From Chthoniobacter sp. (lineage in GTDB: Bacteria; Verrucomicrobiota; Verrucomicrobiia; Chthoniobacterales; Chthoniobacteraceae), in NCBI GenBank assembly GCA_025352865.1, contig JANXSB010000506.1, positions 1-5,628 of the forward strand: a stretch of 5,628 bases of DNA, given 5' to 3'. The notes below the pieces were generated by a model that did not search any database, was not told where the DNA came from, and saw only the letters and a list, made by a program, of their open reading frames with translations. A program made the position numbers and the translations under genes. How positions within the stretch are numbered: the stretch's first letter is position 1; every line of letters begins with the position of its first letter. Of this stretch, positions 1 to 5,628 are shown piece after piece.

Positions 1-725
1 CGGCGCGACTCGCGGCTCATACCCGCCGGGTTGTTCGCGAAAAGGATCGGCTCGCCCGCGGCGCGGCATTGCACGCCCTGATACACGCTCGGCAGAAAGC
101 CCGAGCCCCACAGCGATTTGCCGCCCGTGGGATCGCTGCCCCCGCTGAGCATGACCACAAAGCCCGGCAGATCCTGATTCTCCGAGCCGAGCCCGTACGT
201 CAGCCACGAGCCCATCGCCGCCGAGCCGCTGCGCATGTTTCCCGTGTAGAGGAAAAGCTCCGCCGGCGCGTGGTTGAACTGATCCGTGTTCATCGAGCGG
301 ATCAGCGCCACGTCGTCCACGATGTTGGAAAAGTGCGGCAGCATCTCGCTCACCCATGTGCCCGCCTTGCCGTGCTGCGCGAATTTATACGGCGATCCGA
401 GCAGCTTCGGCTTGCCCTTGATGAAGGCGAAAGTCTCGCCCTTCATCAGCTCATCCGGGCAATCCTCCATGTGGTGCTTCACCAGCTCCGGCTTCCAGTC
501 GAAGAGATCGTGCTGCGGCGGTGCCCCGCTCATCGCGAGATAGATGACCGCCTTGATCTTGCTCGGCAGCGGGGCCGCTTTCGGCGCGAGCGGATTTTGC
601 GCATCGGCGGCGAAGCCTTTGCCCATCAGGCTTTGCAGGGCGATGGCCCCGAGGGAAAACTTGCCGGCATCGGCGAGAAATTCGCGGCGCGACTGCGCGC
701 GGGCGTGGGTGAGGCGGAGATTCAT
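1..725 (-). CDS. DUF1501 family protein with Tat signal, N-terminal part (cut by window edge)
   Basis: Reading down from the ATG at 725-723 gives 241 codons with no stop before the left edge. This is roughly half of a family usually 400-500 residues long. The N-terminus has a twin-arginine signal: SRREFL at residues 12-17, then a mildly hydrophobic stretch (about 20-33) and an Ala-rich end near 39-42. Export folded through Tat is therefore expected. Family hallmarks follow: the SGAPPQHDLFDWKP block (66-79), a form of the usual GGPSQ-D-FD-KP motif; an IRSM-N-DQFNHAPAE block (about 142-156); and a GSW-TYGLG segment. DUF1501 proteins are distantly related to the alkaline phosphatase/sulfatase fold, but their reaction is not established. 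The gene starts 15 bases after the PSD1 stop on the same strand, so the two are probably co-transcribed. No Shine-Dalgarno sequence lies in that gap. The start is chosen because it places the Tat motif correctly. Family assignment is firm; function is unknown. Confidence 0.95.
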   Translation of the reverse strand, partial: MNLRLTHARAQSRREFLADAGKFSLGAIALQSLMGKGFAADAQNPLAPKAAPLPSKIKAVIYLAMSGAPPQHDLFDWKPELVKHHMEDCPDELMKGETFAFIKGKPKLLGSPYKFAQHGKAGTWVSEMLPHFSNIVDDVALIRSMNTDQFNHAPAELFLYTGNMRSGSAAMGSWLTYGLGSENQDLPGFVVMLSGGSDPTGGKSLWGSGFLPSVYQGVQCRAAGEPILFANNPAGMSRESR

Positions 726-740
726 GGTGAAAGAATGGGA

Positions 741-3700
741 TCAGCTTTTCGTCAGCACGGCGTCGAGATTGAGGAGGACATTCGCGACCACCGTCCACGC
801 GGCCATCTCGGCGGCGTCGGCGTTGGCGGGGAGCGGGCCGAGCGGTTCGGTCGCGAGTTTTGCCGCGGCGGCAGCGTCGGCGCGATAGCTGGCGAGTTCG
901 CTTTCGTACAAAGCGGCGAGCGCCTGCACTTGCGCGTCCACGGGCGGGCGGGCGGTGCAGAGCTTGAGCGCGAAGCGCAGCCGCGCCGCAGTGTCCGCGC
1001 CGCCTTCGCGCACGATGCGCCGGGCGAGCGCCTGCGCGCATTCCACGAAGACGGGATCGTTCATCGTCACGAAGGCTTGGAGCGGCGTGTTCGTCGGCAA
1101 ACGCCGGACGGTACAAGCTTCGCGGCTCGGCGCGTCGAAGGTCGTCATGCTCGGATACGGCATCGTGCGCCGCCAGAATGTGTAGAGCCCGCGGCGGTGG
1201 CCGTCCTCGCCTTGCGAAGTCGGATAGGCGTTCTGCCCGCCGTTGAAAGCGACATTCCACAGCCCCGCCGGCTGCGGCGGATAGACGCTCGGCCCGCCCA
1301 TTTTCGGCGAGAGAAGTCCGCTCAAGGCAAGCGCCTGATCGCGCACCGCCTCGGCATCCAACCGCCGCCGCGGCGCGTGCGCGAGCAGCCGGTTGCGCGC
1401 GTCTTTCTCCAGCATCTCCGGCGTCACGCGCGACGACTGGCGGTAGGTCGCGCTCGTCACGATGAGCTTCAGCAGCGCCTTCATATCCCAGCCGAGCCCC
1501 GGCTGCGCGGGATCGCCGGACTTCGGCGATTCAAACGCGACGGCCAGCCAGTCGAGCAATTCAGGGTGGCTCGGAAGCGCGCCCTGCGTACCGAAATCCT
1601 CCTCGCTCTCGACGATGCCCACGCCGAAAAGCTGCGACCAAAAGCGGTTAACCGCGACGCGCGCGGTCAGCGGATTCGCCGGATTCACGATCCAGCGCGC
1701 GGCGGCGAGCCGGTCCACTTTCGTCTCCGGCGGAACGAATGACGCAAACGCCGAAAGCAACTGCGGCTCCACCTTTTCATTCGGCGTGAGGTAGTTGCCC
1801 TTGTTCAAAACATGCGTCTCGCGGCGCTTGTCCGCGGCGAGTTCGCGCATCACCGGCAGGCCCACAGGCTTGATGGCGGCAAGCTCCGCGCGCTTCGCGG
1901 AAAGCTGCGCGTTCATCGCGGCGAAGTTTTTCGACAGCGGCCGGAAATACGCCGCCAGCTCCTCGCGCTGCTTCGGCTCCCGCTCGCTCGGCTCCAGCGC
2001 GAGGATCGCGCGGAGGCCTGCTGGCAGCTCGCGCACGGGCGGCGCGGCGCTCGTGGCGGAGAGGCGGAAACGGCCAAGCGTGTGCTTCGTCCCGTAGTTC
2101 TGCTGGAGCGTGAAAATGAGCACCGCCGGCGCATCGGCCGGAGCCGCCGTCTCGAAGACCGCCGCGTGCGCCTTGCCCAGTTCCGGCGCGAACGCCCAGC
2201 CCGTTTTTCCGTCGCCATCGAGGGCTTTCGCGGCGGTGAAACCTTCCTGCTGAAAGTCCGCGCTCGCATTGCGCAGCGCCACAGCCTTTCCCTCCATCGG
2301 CCCCACGGCCACGCTCGGCTGCGGCGGCTGGGCGACAGTCTCCTCCCACGCCTCCTTGCGCGCCGCGTCGAGGATGCCCACGCGGAAATTCGCGAGCCGC
2401 ACGCCGACATTGCCGTCCGTGCGATTCCACACCACCACACGATCCACGTCCGCATCCGCGCCGAGATCCACCTCCCACCACGGATCCTTGTCCTTGCCCG
2501 TGTGGCTCACGGACTGGCCTTTGAAAAAGTCGCCGTCGGTTTTCCCATCAATCGCGCGCTGCGCATCGCCGCCGAAATCCGTGCTCGACTGCGTGGCCGT
2601 CCCGCGCCGCGCCACGTTCTCGCCTTTGCTGAAAACCTCGACCTCGGCGAGCGCGAGTCCGTTGTCCGCTCCCGGAAGCGTCACCCGCACGAACCGCCCG
2701 CGAACCGGCCTGGCATCAGCCTTCACGGCGTTCACGAGGATCTGCGTCAGGACCGCGTTGCCGCTGTCCGCGCGGCCCGGCCCGTGGCCTGGGAGCGAGT
2801 CATCCGGCAGCGCCTCGATGCGAAATGCGGTGATCTTTTCACGCCCATCGGCGCGGACTTTGATCGTGTAAGTCTCCGCATCCGGCCTCTCGCCGGTCGC
2901 GAGCACCGAGCCGTCGGGCCGCGCGGTCAGCACCGTGCCGTGCTCGGTCTTCGCGCCCACGGTCGCGAGCGGCTGCCATGTCACCGCACGCAGCATCTGC
3001 GCCTCCCACTCGTGCTGCTCCGCCTCGAGTTCCGGCGACGACGCCGACGCCTTCGCCTCCAGCGCGGCGATCTCTTTTTTCAGCGCGTCCATCTTCGCCG
3101 TTTGCTCCGGCGTCGGCACCGGCATCGTCGGTGCCTCGTCCTCGCGGTCGCTGTCCTCGGTCTGATTGAAGACGCCGTAAAACCCGTAGTAATCCTTGTG
3201 CGAGATCGGGTCGAACTTGTGCGTGTGGCACTGCGCGCAGCCGACCGTCAGCCCCATCCACACCTGTCCCGTCGTGGCGATGCGATCCTTCACCGCCGCC
3301 ACGCGATACTCCTCGTCGATGGTGCCGCCCTCCACATTCGTCATCGTATTCCGGTGAAAAGCGGTCGCCACCAACTGCTCGCGAGTCGGCTCTGGCAAAA
3401 GGTCTCCGGCGAGCTGCTCGATGGTGAACTGATCGTAAGTCAGGTTGCGGTTGAAGGCCCCGATGACCCAGTCGCGATACGGCCAGATGTTCAGGCGAAA
3501 CTTGTCCGACCCGTAGCCCGTCGAGTCCGCATAGCGCGCGAGATCGAGCCACAACTTCGCCCACCGCTCGCCGTACGCGGGCGACGCTAGCAGCCGGTCC
3601 ACGACTTTCTCGTAGGCGTTCGCGCTTTGATCGCCCACGAACGCATCCACCTCCGCGGGCGTAGGCGGCAGGCCGTTGAGATCGAAAGACAGCCGCCGGA

Positions 3701-4223
3701 TGAGCGCGTGGCGGTCCGCCTCGGGCGACGGTTTCAGCCCCGCCGCATCGAGCCGCGCGCGGATGAAAGCGTCGATGGAATTCCTGACTCCCGACACCTG
3801 ACCACCGACCGCCGGCACCCCCGGCCGCTCCGGTTTTTGAAACGACCAGTGCGGCTTGTACTCCGCGCCCTGTGCGATCCATTTTTTCAAAAGCTCGATC
3901 TCCGCCGCGCTCAGCGCGTGATCCTCCTTCGGCGGCGGCATCACTTCGTCCGGGTCCTTCGAGGTGATGCGCGCCACCAGCACGCTCGCCTTCACATCGC
4001 CCGGCACGATCGGGCGTCCGTCCTCGTGCTCCTTCAGCGCCTCCTCCCGGAGATCGAGGCGCAGCTTGGCTTTGCGGGCCTTTTCATCCGGCCCGTGGCA
4101 CTGGAAACACTTCGCCGAAATGACCGGGCGGATGTCGTAGTTGAAATCCACCTTCTCACCCGCGCGCAGCGGCAGAGAGCCGGCGGCGGCGAGGGCTGCG
4201 AGTGTGGGGAAAACGGATTTCAT
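741..4223 (-). CDS. Secreted PSCyt1-DUF1549-DUF1553 (PSD1) cytochrome-like protein with internal galactose-binding-like domain
   Basis: The complete gene encodes 1160 residues. A signal peptide is visible (MKSVFPTLAALAAAGSLPLRAG, about 1-21), so the protein is exported. Domains in order: PSCyt1 (about 28-120) with haem-binding motif CFQCH at 39-43 and a possible distal Met in MPPP at 95-98; HWSF at 125-128; DUF1549/PSCyt2 (about 148-355) with a second CXXCH, CAQCH at 329-333, followed by THKFDP; a charged, probably coiled-coil stretch (about 368-415); a discoidin-like galactose-binding region (about 505-620) with AIDG and WWEVDLG motifs; a second charged helix (about 745-785); the LNKGNYLTPNEKVEP motif near 805; and DUF1553/PSD1 (about 834-1085) with LTARVAVNRFWSQLFG, SHPELLDWLA and PTNTPLQAF. 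The end, AWTVVANVLLNLDAVLTK, is typical of the family. An upstream in-frame start at 4556 is rejected because it bypasses the signal peptide. The protein probably binds haem and perhaps sugars. Its biochemical role is unproven, though polysaccharide degradation or electron transfer is often suggested. Confidence 0.95.
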   Translation of the reverse strand: MKSVFPTLAALAAAGSLPLRAGEKVDFNYDIRPVISAKCFQCHGPDEKARKAKLRLDLREEALKEHEDGRPIVPGDVKASVLVARITSKDPDEVMPPPKEDHALSAAEIELLKKWIAQGAEYKPHWSFQKPERPGVPAVGGQVSGVRNSIDAFIRARLDAAGLKPSPEADRHALIRRLSFDLNGLPPTPAEVDAFVGDQSANAYEKVVDRLLASPAYGERWAKLWLDLARYADSTGYGSDKFRLNIWPYRDWVIGAFNRNLTYDQFTIEQLAGDLLPEPTREQLVATAFHRNTMTNVEGGTIDEEYRVAAVKDRIATTGQVWMGLTVGCAQCHTHKFDPISHKDYYGFYGVFNQTEDSDREDEAPTMPVPTPEQTAKMDALKKEIAALEAKASASSPELEAEQHEWEAQMLRAVTWQPLATVGAKTEHGTVLTARPDGSVLATGERPDAETYTIKVRADGREKITAFRIEALPDDSLPGHGPGRADSGNAVLTQILVNAVKADARPVRGRFVRVTLPGADNGLALAEVEVFSKGENVARRGTATQSSTDFGGDAQRAIDGKTDGDFFKGQSVSHTGKDKDPWWEVDLGADADVDRVVVWNRTDGNVGVRLANFRVGILDAARKEAWEETVAQPPQPSVAVGPMEGKAVALRNASADFQQEGFTAAKALDGDGKTGWAFAPELGKAHAAVFETAAPADAPAVLIFTLQQNYGTKHTLGRFRLSATSAAPPVRELPAGLRAILALEPSEREPKQREELAAYFRPLSKNFAAMNAQLSAKRAELAAIKPVGLPVMRELAADKRRETHVLNKGNYLTPNEKVEPQLLSAFASFVPPETKVDRLAAARWIVNPANPLTARVAVNRFWSQLFGVGIVESEEDFGTQGALPSHPELLDWLAVAFESPKSGDPAQPGLGWDMKALLKLIVTSATYRQSSRVTPEMLEKDARNRLLAHAPRRRLDAEAVRDQALALSGLLSPKMGGPSVYPPQPAGLWNVAFNGGQNAYPTSQGEDGHRRGLYTFWRRTMPYPSMTTFDAPSREACTVRRLPTNTPLQAFVTMNDPVFVECAQALARRIVREGGADTAARLRFALKLCTARPPVDAQVQALAALYESELASYRADAAAAAKLATEPLGPLPANADAAEMAAWTVVANVLLNLDAVLTKS
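2365..2710 (-). other. Encoded discoidin (F5/8 type C)-like galactose-binding domain inside the PSD1 protein
   Basis: Residues about 505-620 of the PSD1 protein run RFVRVTLP, LALAEVEVFSKGENVA, AIDGKTDGDF, WWEVDLG and VDRVVVWNRTDG. That order (an initial strand, a name-your-asymmetry AIDG loop, a W-EVDLG strand and a V-WNR strand) is the pattern of F5/8 type C or related carbohydrate-binding beta-sandwich domains. It lies between DUF1549 and DUF1553, where many PSD1 proteins carry an inserted binding module. It suggests attachment to a glycan, but the ligand cannot be read from the sequence. Boundaries are approximate. Confidence 0.65.
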
Positions 4224-4233
4224 GGCGGGCCGG

Positions 4234-4256
4234 ACTTTCGCGGATGCCGCAAAAGT
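4234..4256 (-). promoter_or_regulatory. Stable hairpin in the 5' leader of the PSD1 gene
   Basis: On the minus strand, ACTTTTGCGG and CCGCGAAAGT flank a 3-base loop (CAT). In RNA all ten positions pair, with one U-G wobble. The stem ends 10 bases before the ATG at 4223, where the ribosome-binding region would be, and no Shine-Dalgarno sequence is present. It could tune translation, or act in DNA as an operator, since a -35-like TTGACG lies just upstream (4271-4266, minus) and a -10 would fall within this palindrome. No good -10 hexamer is visible, so the promoter itself is not called. Confidence 0.4.
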
Positions 4257-4302
4257 TTCAATGCCCGTCAACCCGTACGCTGCTTCCGGCTTAGGAAAGC
4301 GC

Positions 4303-4429
4303 GGTGGATAGCGTCGCTCCGCGCGCCATGCGAAGCCCGCCGCCGCAGGCGCACTTTTCCCCCACGCGGGAAAATGGTGGGCGCTGCGCGCGGGCTGGGG
4401 GCATGGCGCGCGGAGCGACGCCATCCACC
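4303..4429. repeat. REP/MITE-like palindromic element, 29-base terminal inverted repeats
   Basis: The left arm at 4303-4331 (begins GGTGGATAGCGTCGC) and the right arm at 4401-4429 (ends GCGACGCCATCCACC) are reverse complements over 29 bases with a single mismatch (4310 against 4422). Between them the pairing continues: GCCCGC at 4335-4340 with GCGGGC at 4390-4395, a partly paired GC-rich stretch, and a central hairpin of TTTTCCC (4355-4361) with GGGAAAA (4368-4374) around a 6-base loop. The whole 127 bases can therefore fold into one long cruciform or hairpin. It holds no gene, and I see no target-site duplication. This architecture is typical of dispersed non-autonomous elements such as REPINs or MITEs. 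Only one copy lies in the window, so the repetitive nature is inferred. Transcription from both sides diverges away from it, which argues against a terminator role. Confidence 0.6.
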
Positions 4430-4448
4430 ATCCGCGGCAGCATCGACC

Positions 4449-4462
4449 AGTTTCGCGAAACT
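4449..4462. promoter_or_regulatory. Perfect 14-base palindrome, possible operator
   Basis: AGTTTCGCGAAACT is its own reverse complement over all 14 bases. It lies 20 bases beyond the palindromic element, between two divergent genes. This size and symmetry suit a dimeric helix-turn-helix regulator. It is 226 bases from the PSD1 start and 353 bases before the HAF start, so either gene could be the target. No regulator is encoded nearby, and no matching promoter hexamers were recognised, so the role is inference. Confidence 0.3.
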
Positions 4463-4815
4463 CAATGGGCGGATGAGGAAGAATCGGACACTGTTTTCGG
4501 CGGATGAAATAGTTGGGAATTCTTCTCGCCGTTCTGCCGAGGGGGGCGGTACACACGCCTCTACCCTTCCGCGGTTTGCCGTGCGGCCCAGTCCGGGCGC
4601 ACGCGCTATTCGAGACAAACGGGAATGGTCATCTCAGGCCATCAAGTCTCTGCCGCGCGTCTCATCCGCGCCCTTTGCGCCAGTCCGCATCGGCACCGCT
4701 CCGGGTCTGAAACGAAATCCTCCCAACTCCACACTCTCCCCAAGCTGCCGCGATGGCGGCGCGGGGCTTCCACAAAGAACCATCGCTAAAGCAAAACCAA
4801 CATCGAACGACACAA
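4463..4815. other. Intergenic region upstream of the HAF gene, no gene seen
   Basis: This stretch of about 350 bases shows no convincing coding frame, tRNA or convincing sigma-70 promoter. Short open frames here lack family resemblance and start signals. A weak 5-base-pair hairpin (GCCGC at 4747-4751 with GCGGC at 4756-4760) is the only local structure noted. From about 4770 to 4815 the sequence turns A/C-rich with very few T, forming a probably unstructured leader that runs directly into the HAF start without a Shine-Dalgarno sequence. The HAF promoter is presumably within this region but cannot be placed. Confidence 0.5.
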
Positions 4816-5628
4816 ATGAAAGCAACCACCACAACGAAACTCGGAATCACGCTGGCCGGAGTGCTCGCGCTCATATCCATTCCCGGACGCATTCACGCAA
4901 ACCCTCCGCAATACACCGTCACCGACCTTGGCACGATAGGCGGAATCTCCAGCGTGGCCGTGAGCATCAACGCTTCAGGAACAATCGCCGGCCAATCGGA
5001 CATCAGCGGCAACAGTAAGTACCATGCTGTGAGGTGGACGGGGACGACACCGACCGACCTGGGCACCCTCGGTGGCTCCAACAGCGCGGGCAGTAGTATC
5101 AATGCCTCCGGGCAAATTGCTGGCCGATCATACATCACGGGCGACACCGCCTATCATGCAGTGGTGTGGAATGGCACGACGCCGACCGATTTAGGCACGC
5201 TTGGGGGCACCCAAAGTGTTGCTTGGGGCATCAATGCCATTGGCCAAGTCACGGGCGATTCCTTTACCACGGGCAATACCGGCGATCATGCGGTGGTGTG
5301 GAATGGCACGACGCCAACCGACCTAGGCACCTTGGGGGGCTCCTACAGCTATGGTTTGAACATCAACGACTCAGGTCAGGTCGCGGGCTATTCCTACACC
5401 GGCGGAGATACCTCAGTTCATGCGGTGCGGTGGTCGGCGACGACCACAAACGGCATCGCGGGCACGCCAGCCGACCTAGGCTCGCTCGGCGGCGATAGCT
5501 ACGGCTATGGTATGAATGCCAGCGGGCACATTGCGGGGTATTCCTACCTCTCAGGCAATACTGGTGCCTATCATGCGGTGCTGTGGACAGGGACGACGCC
5601 GCAGGACCTCGGCACCCTCGGCGGCACC
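4816..5628 (+). CDS. Secreted HAF-repeat protein, N-terminal part (cut by window edge)
   Basis: The frame is open from the ATG at 4816 to the last base (271 codons) with no stop. A signal peptide is clear: Lys at residues 2 and 8, a hydrophobic core (about 9-22) and a likely cleavage after IHA (26-28), giving a mature start NPPQYTVTDLG. The rest is tandem HAF-family units, each running LGTLGG, then INASGQ(I/V)AG-S, then a Thr/Gly-rich turn, then HAV-W and TTPTD. Units start at residues 38, 82, 126, 170, 221 and 265 (the last is cut). The 44-residue period is exact except for the fourth unit, which is 51 residues. HAF proteins are predicted extracellular repeat proteins of unknown function, and a beta-propeller-like or beta-solenoid fold is plausible. 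The C-terminus, where a sorting or anchor signal such as PEP-CTERM might be, is outside the window. The start is set by the signal peptide, since no Shine-Dalgarno sequence exists. Confidence 0.93.
   Translation, partial: MKATTTTKLGITLAGVLALISIPGRIHANPPQYTVTDLGTIGGISSVAVSINASGTIAGQSDISGNSKYHAVRWTGTTPTDLGTLGGSNSAGSSINASGQIAGRSYITGDTAYHAVVWNGTTPTDLGTLGGTQSVAWGINAIGQVTGDSFTTGNTGDHAVVWNGTTPTDLGTLGGSYSYGLNINDSGQVAGYSYTGGDTSVHAVRWSATTTNGIAGTPADLGSLGGDSYGYGMNASGHIAGYSYLSGNTGAYHAVLWTGTTPQDLGTLGGT
4927..5628 (+). repeat. 132-base in-gene tandem repeat encoding HAF units (five full, one partial)
   Basis: Units lie at 4927-5058, 5059-5190, 5191-5322, 5323-5475, 5476-5607 and 5608 to the edge. Four full units are 132 bases. 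The fourth is 153 bases because of a 21-base insertion that adds seven residues around ATTTNGIAG. The end of each unit is the best conserved part at DNA level: 23 bases at 5161-5183 recur without change at 5293-5315, exactly one period on. Other parts share the protein motif but differ in codon use. The array probably continues beyond the window. Confidence 0.9.

Noticed and set aside
69..1742. 557-codon open frame on the plus strand
   Set aside because: It is antisense to the DUF1501 and PSD1 genes. Its Arg/His-rich, low-complexity protein is what GC-rich codon bias produces on the opposite strand.
1812..3590. 592-codon open frame on the plus strand
   Set aside because: It is antisense to PSD1, with the same Arg/His-rich composition and no recognisable domain.
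4266..4271. Sigma-70 promoter for PSD1 with TTGACG as -35 (minus strand)
   Set aside because: At spacings of 15 to 18 bases no acceptable -10 hexamer is present, so only the -35-like hexamer is noted in the leader hairpin entry.
4303..4429. Rho-independent terminator
   Set aside because: The two flanking genes are transcribed away from the element, there is no terminal T-run after the long stem, and the length is far above that of a normal terminator.
4224..4556. 111-residue N-terminal extension of the PSD1 gene to an ATG at 4556
   Set aside because: The extension is translated palindromic element and intergenic DNA, has no family similarity, and would bury the clear signal peptide that begins at 4223.
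3627..5018. 463-codon open frame on the plus strand
   Set aside because: It crosses the PSD1 gene antisense, the palindromic element and the HAF start out of frame. No domain or plausible start supports it.
4893..5147. 84-codon minus-strand open frame inside the HAF gene
   Set aside because: Its Pro/Leu-rich repeated protein is simply the antisense of the HAF repeat units.
4927..5628. CRISPR-like array
   Set aside because: The 132-base period stays in frame and encodes a clear protein repeat, with no short identical repeats separated by unique spacers.

Overview
The window is GC-rich bacterial chromosome. It most likely comes from the Verrucomicrobia/Planctomycetes (PVC) group. This rests on the gene pair on the minus strand: a large secreted protein with PSCyt1, DUF1549 and DUF1553 domains, followed 15 bases later by a Tat-exported DUF1501 protein. 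That tandem pair is a hallmark of PVC genomes, where it is often expanded into many paralogues. None of the three starts has a clear Shine-Dalgarno sequence, which also fits. I cannot name a genus.

Layout. Positions 1-725 (minus) hold the N-terminal half of the DUF1501 gene, which runs off the left edge. Positions 741-4223 (minus) hold the complete 1160-residue cytochrome-like PSD1 protein. Positions 4224-4815 are a divergent intergenic region. It contains a leader hairpin close to the PSD1 start, a 127-base almost fully palindromic REP/MITE-like element (4303-4429) and a perfect 14-base palindrome (4449-4462). It ends in an A/C-rich, T-poor leader. Positions 4816-5628 (plus) hold the start of a secreted HAF-repeat protein made of regular 44-residue units. 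It runs off the right edge.

The two minus-strand genes are probably one operon. PSD1 is predicted to be a secreted or periplasmic c-type-cytochrome-like protein with a carbohydrate-binding-type domain. DUF1501 is its usual Tat-exported partner. A joint role in polysaccharide breakdown is often proposed for such pairs, but it is inference and nothing here names the substrate. The HAF gene is transcribed in the opposite direction, and the sequence gives no evidence of a functional link to the pair.

I found no RNA genes, CRISPR array, transposase or phage genes. The coding genes are members of known families. The least explained parts are the palindromic DNA of the intergenic region and the DNA-level tandem structure of the HAF gene.
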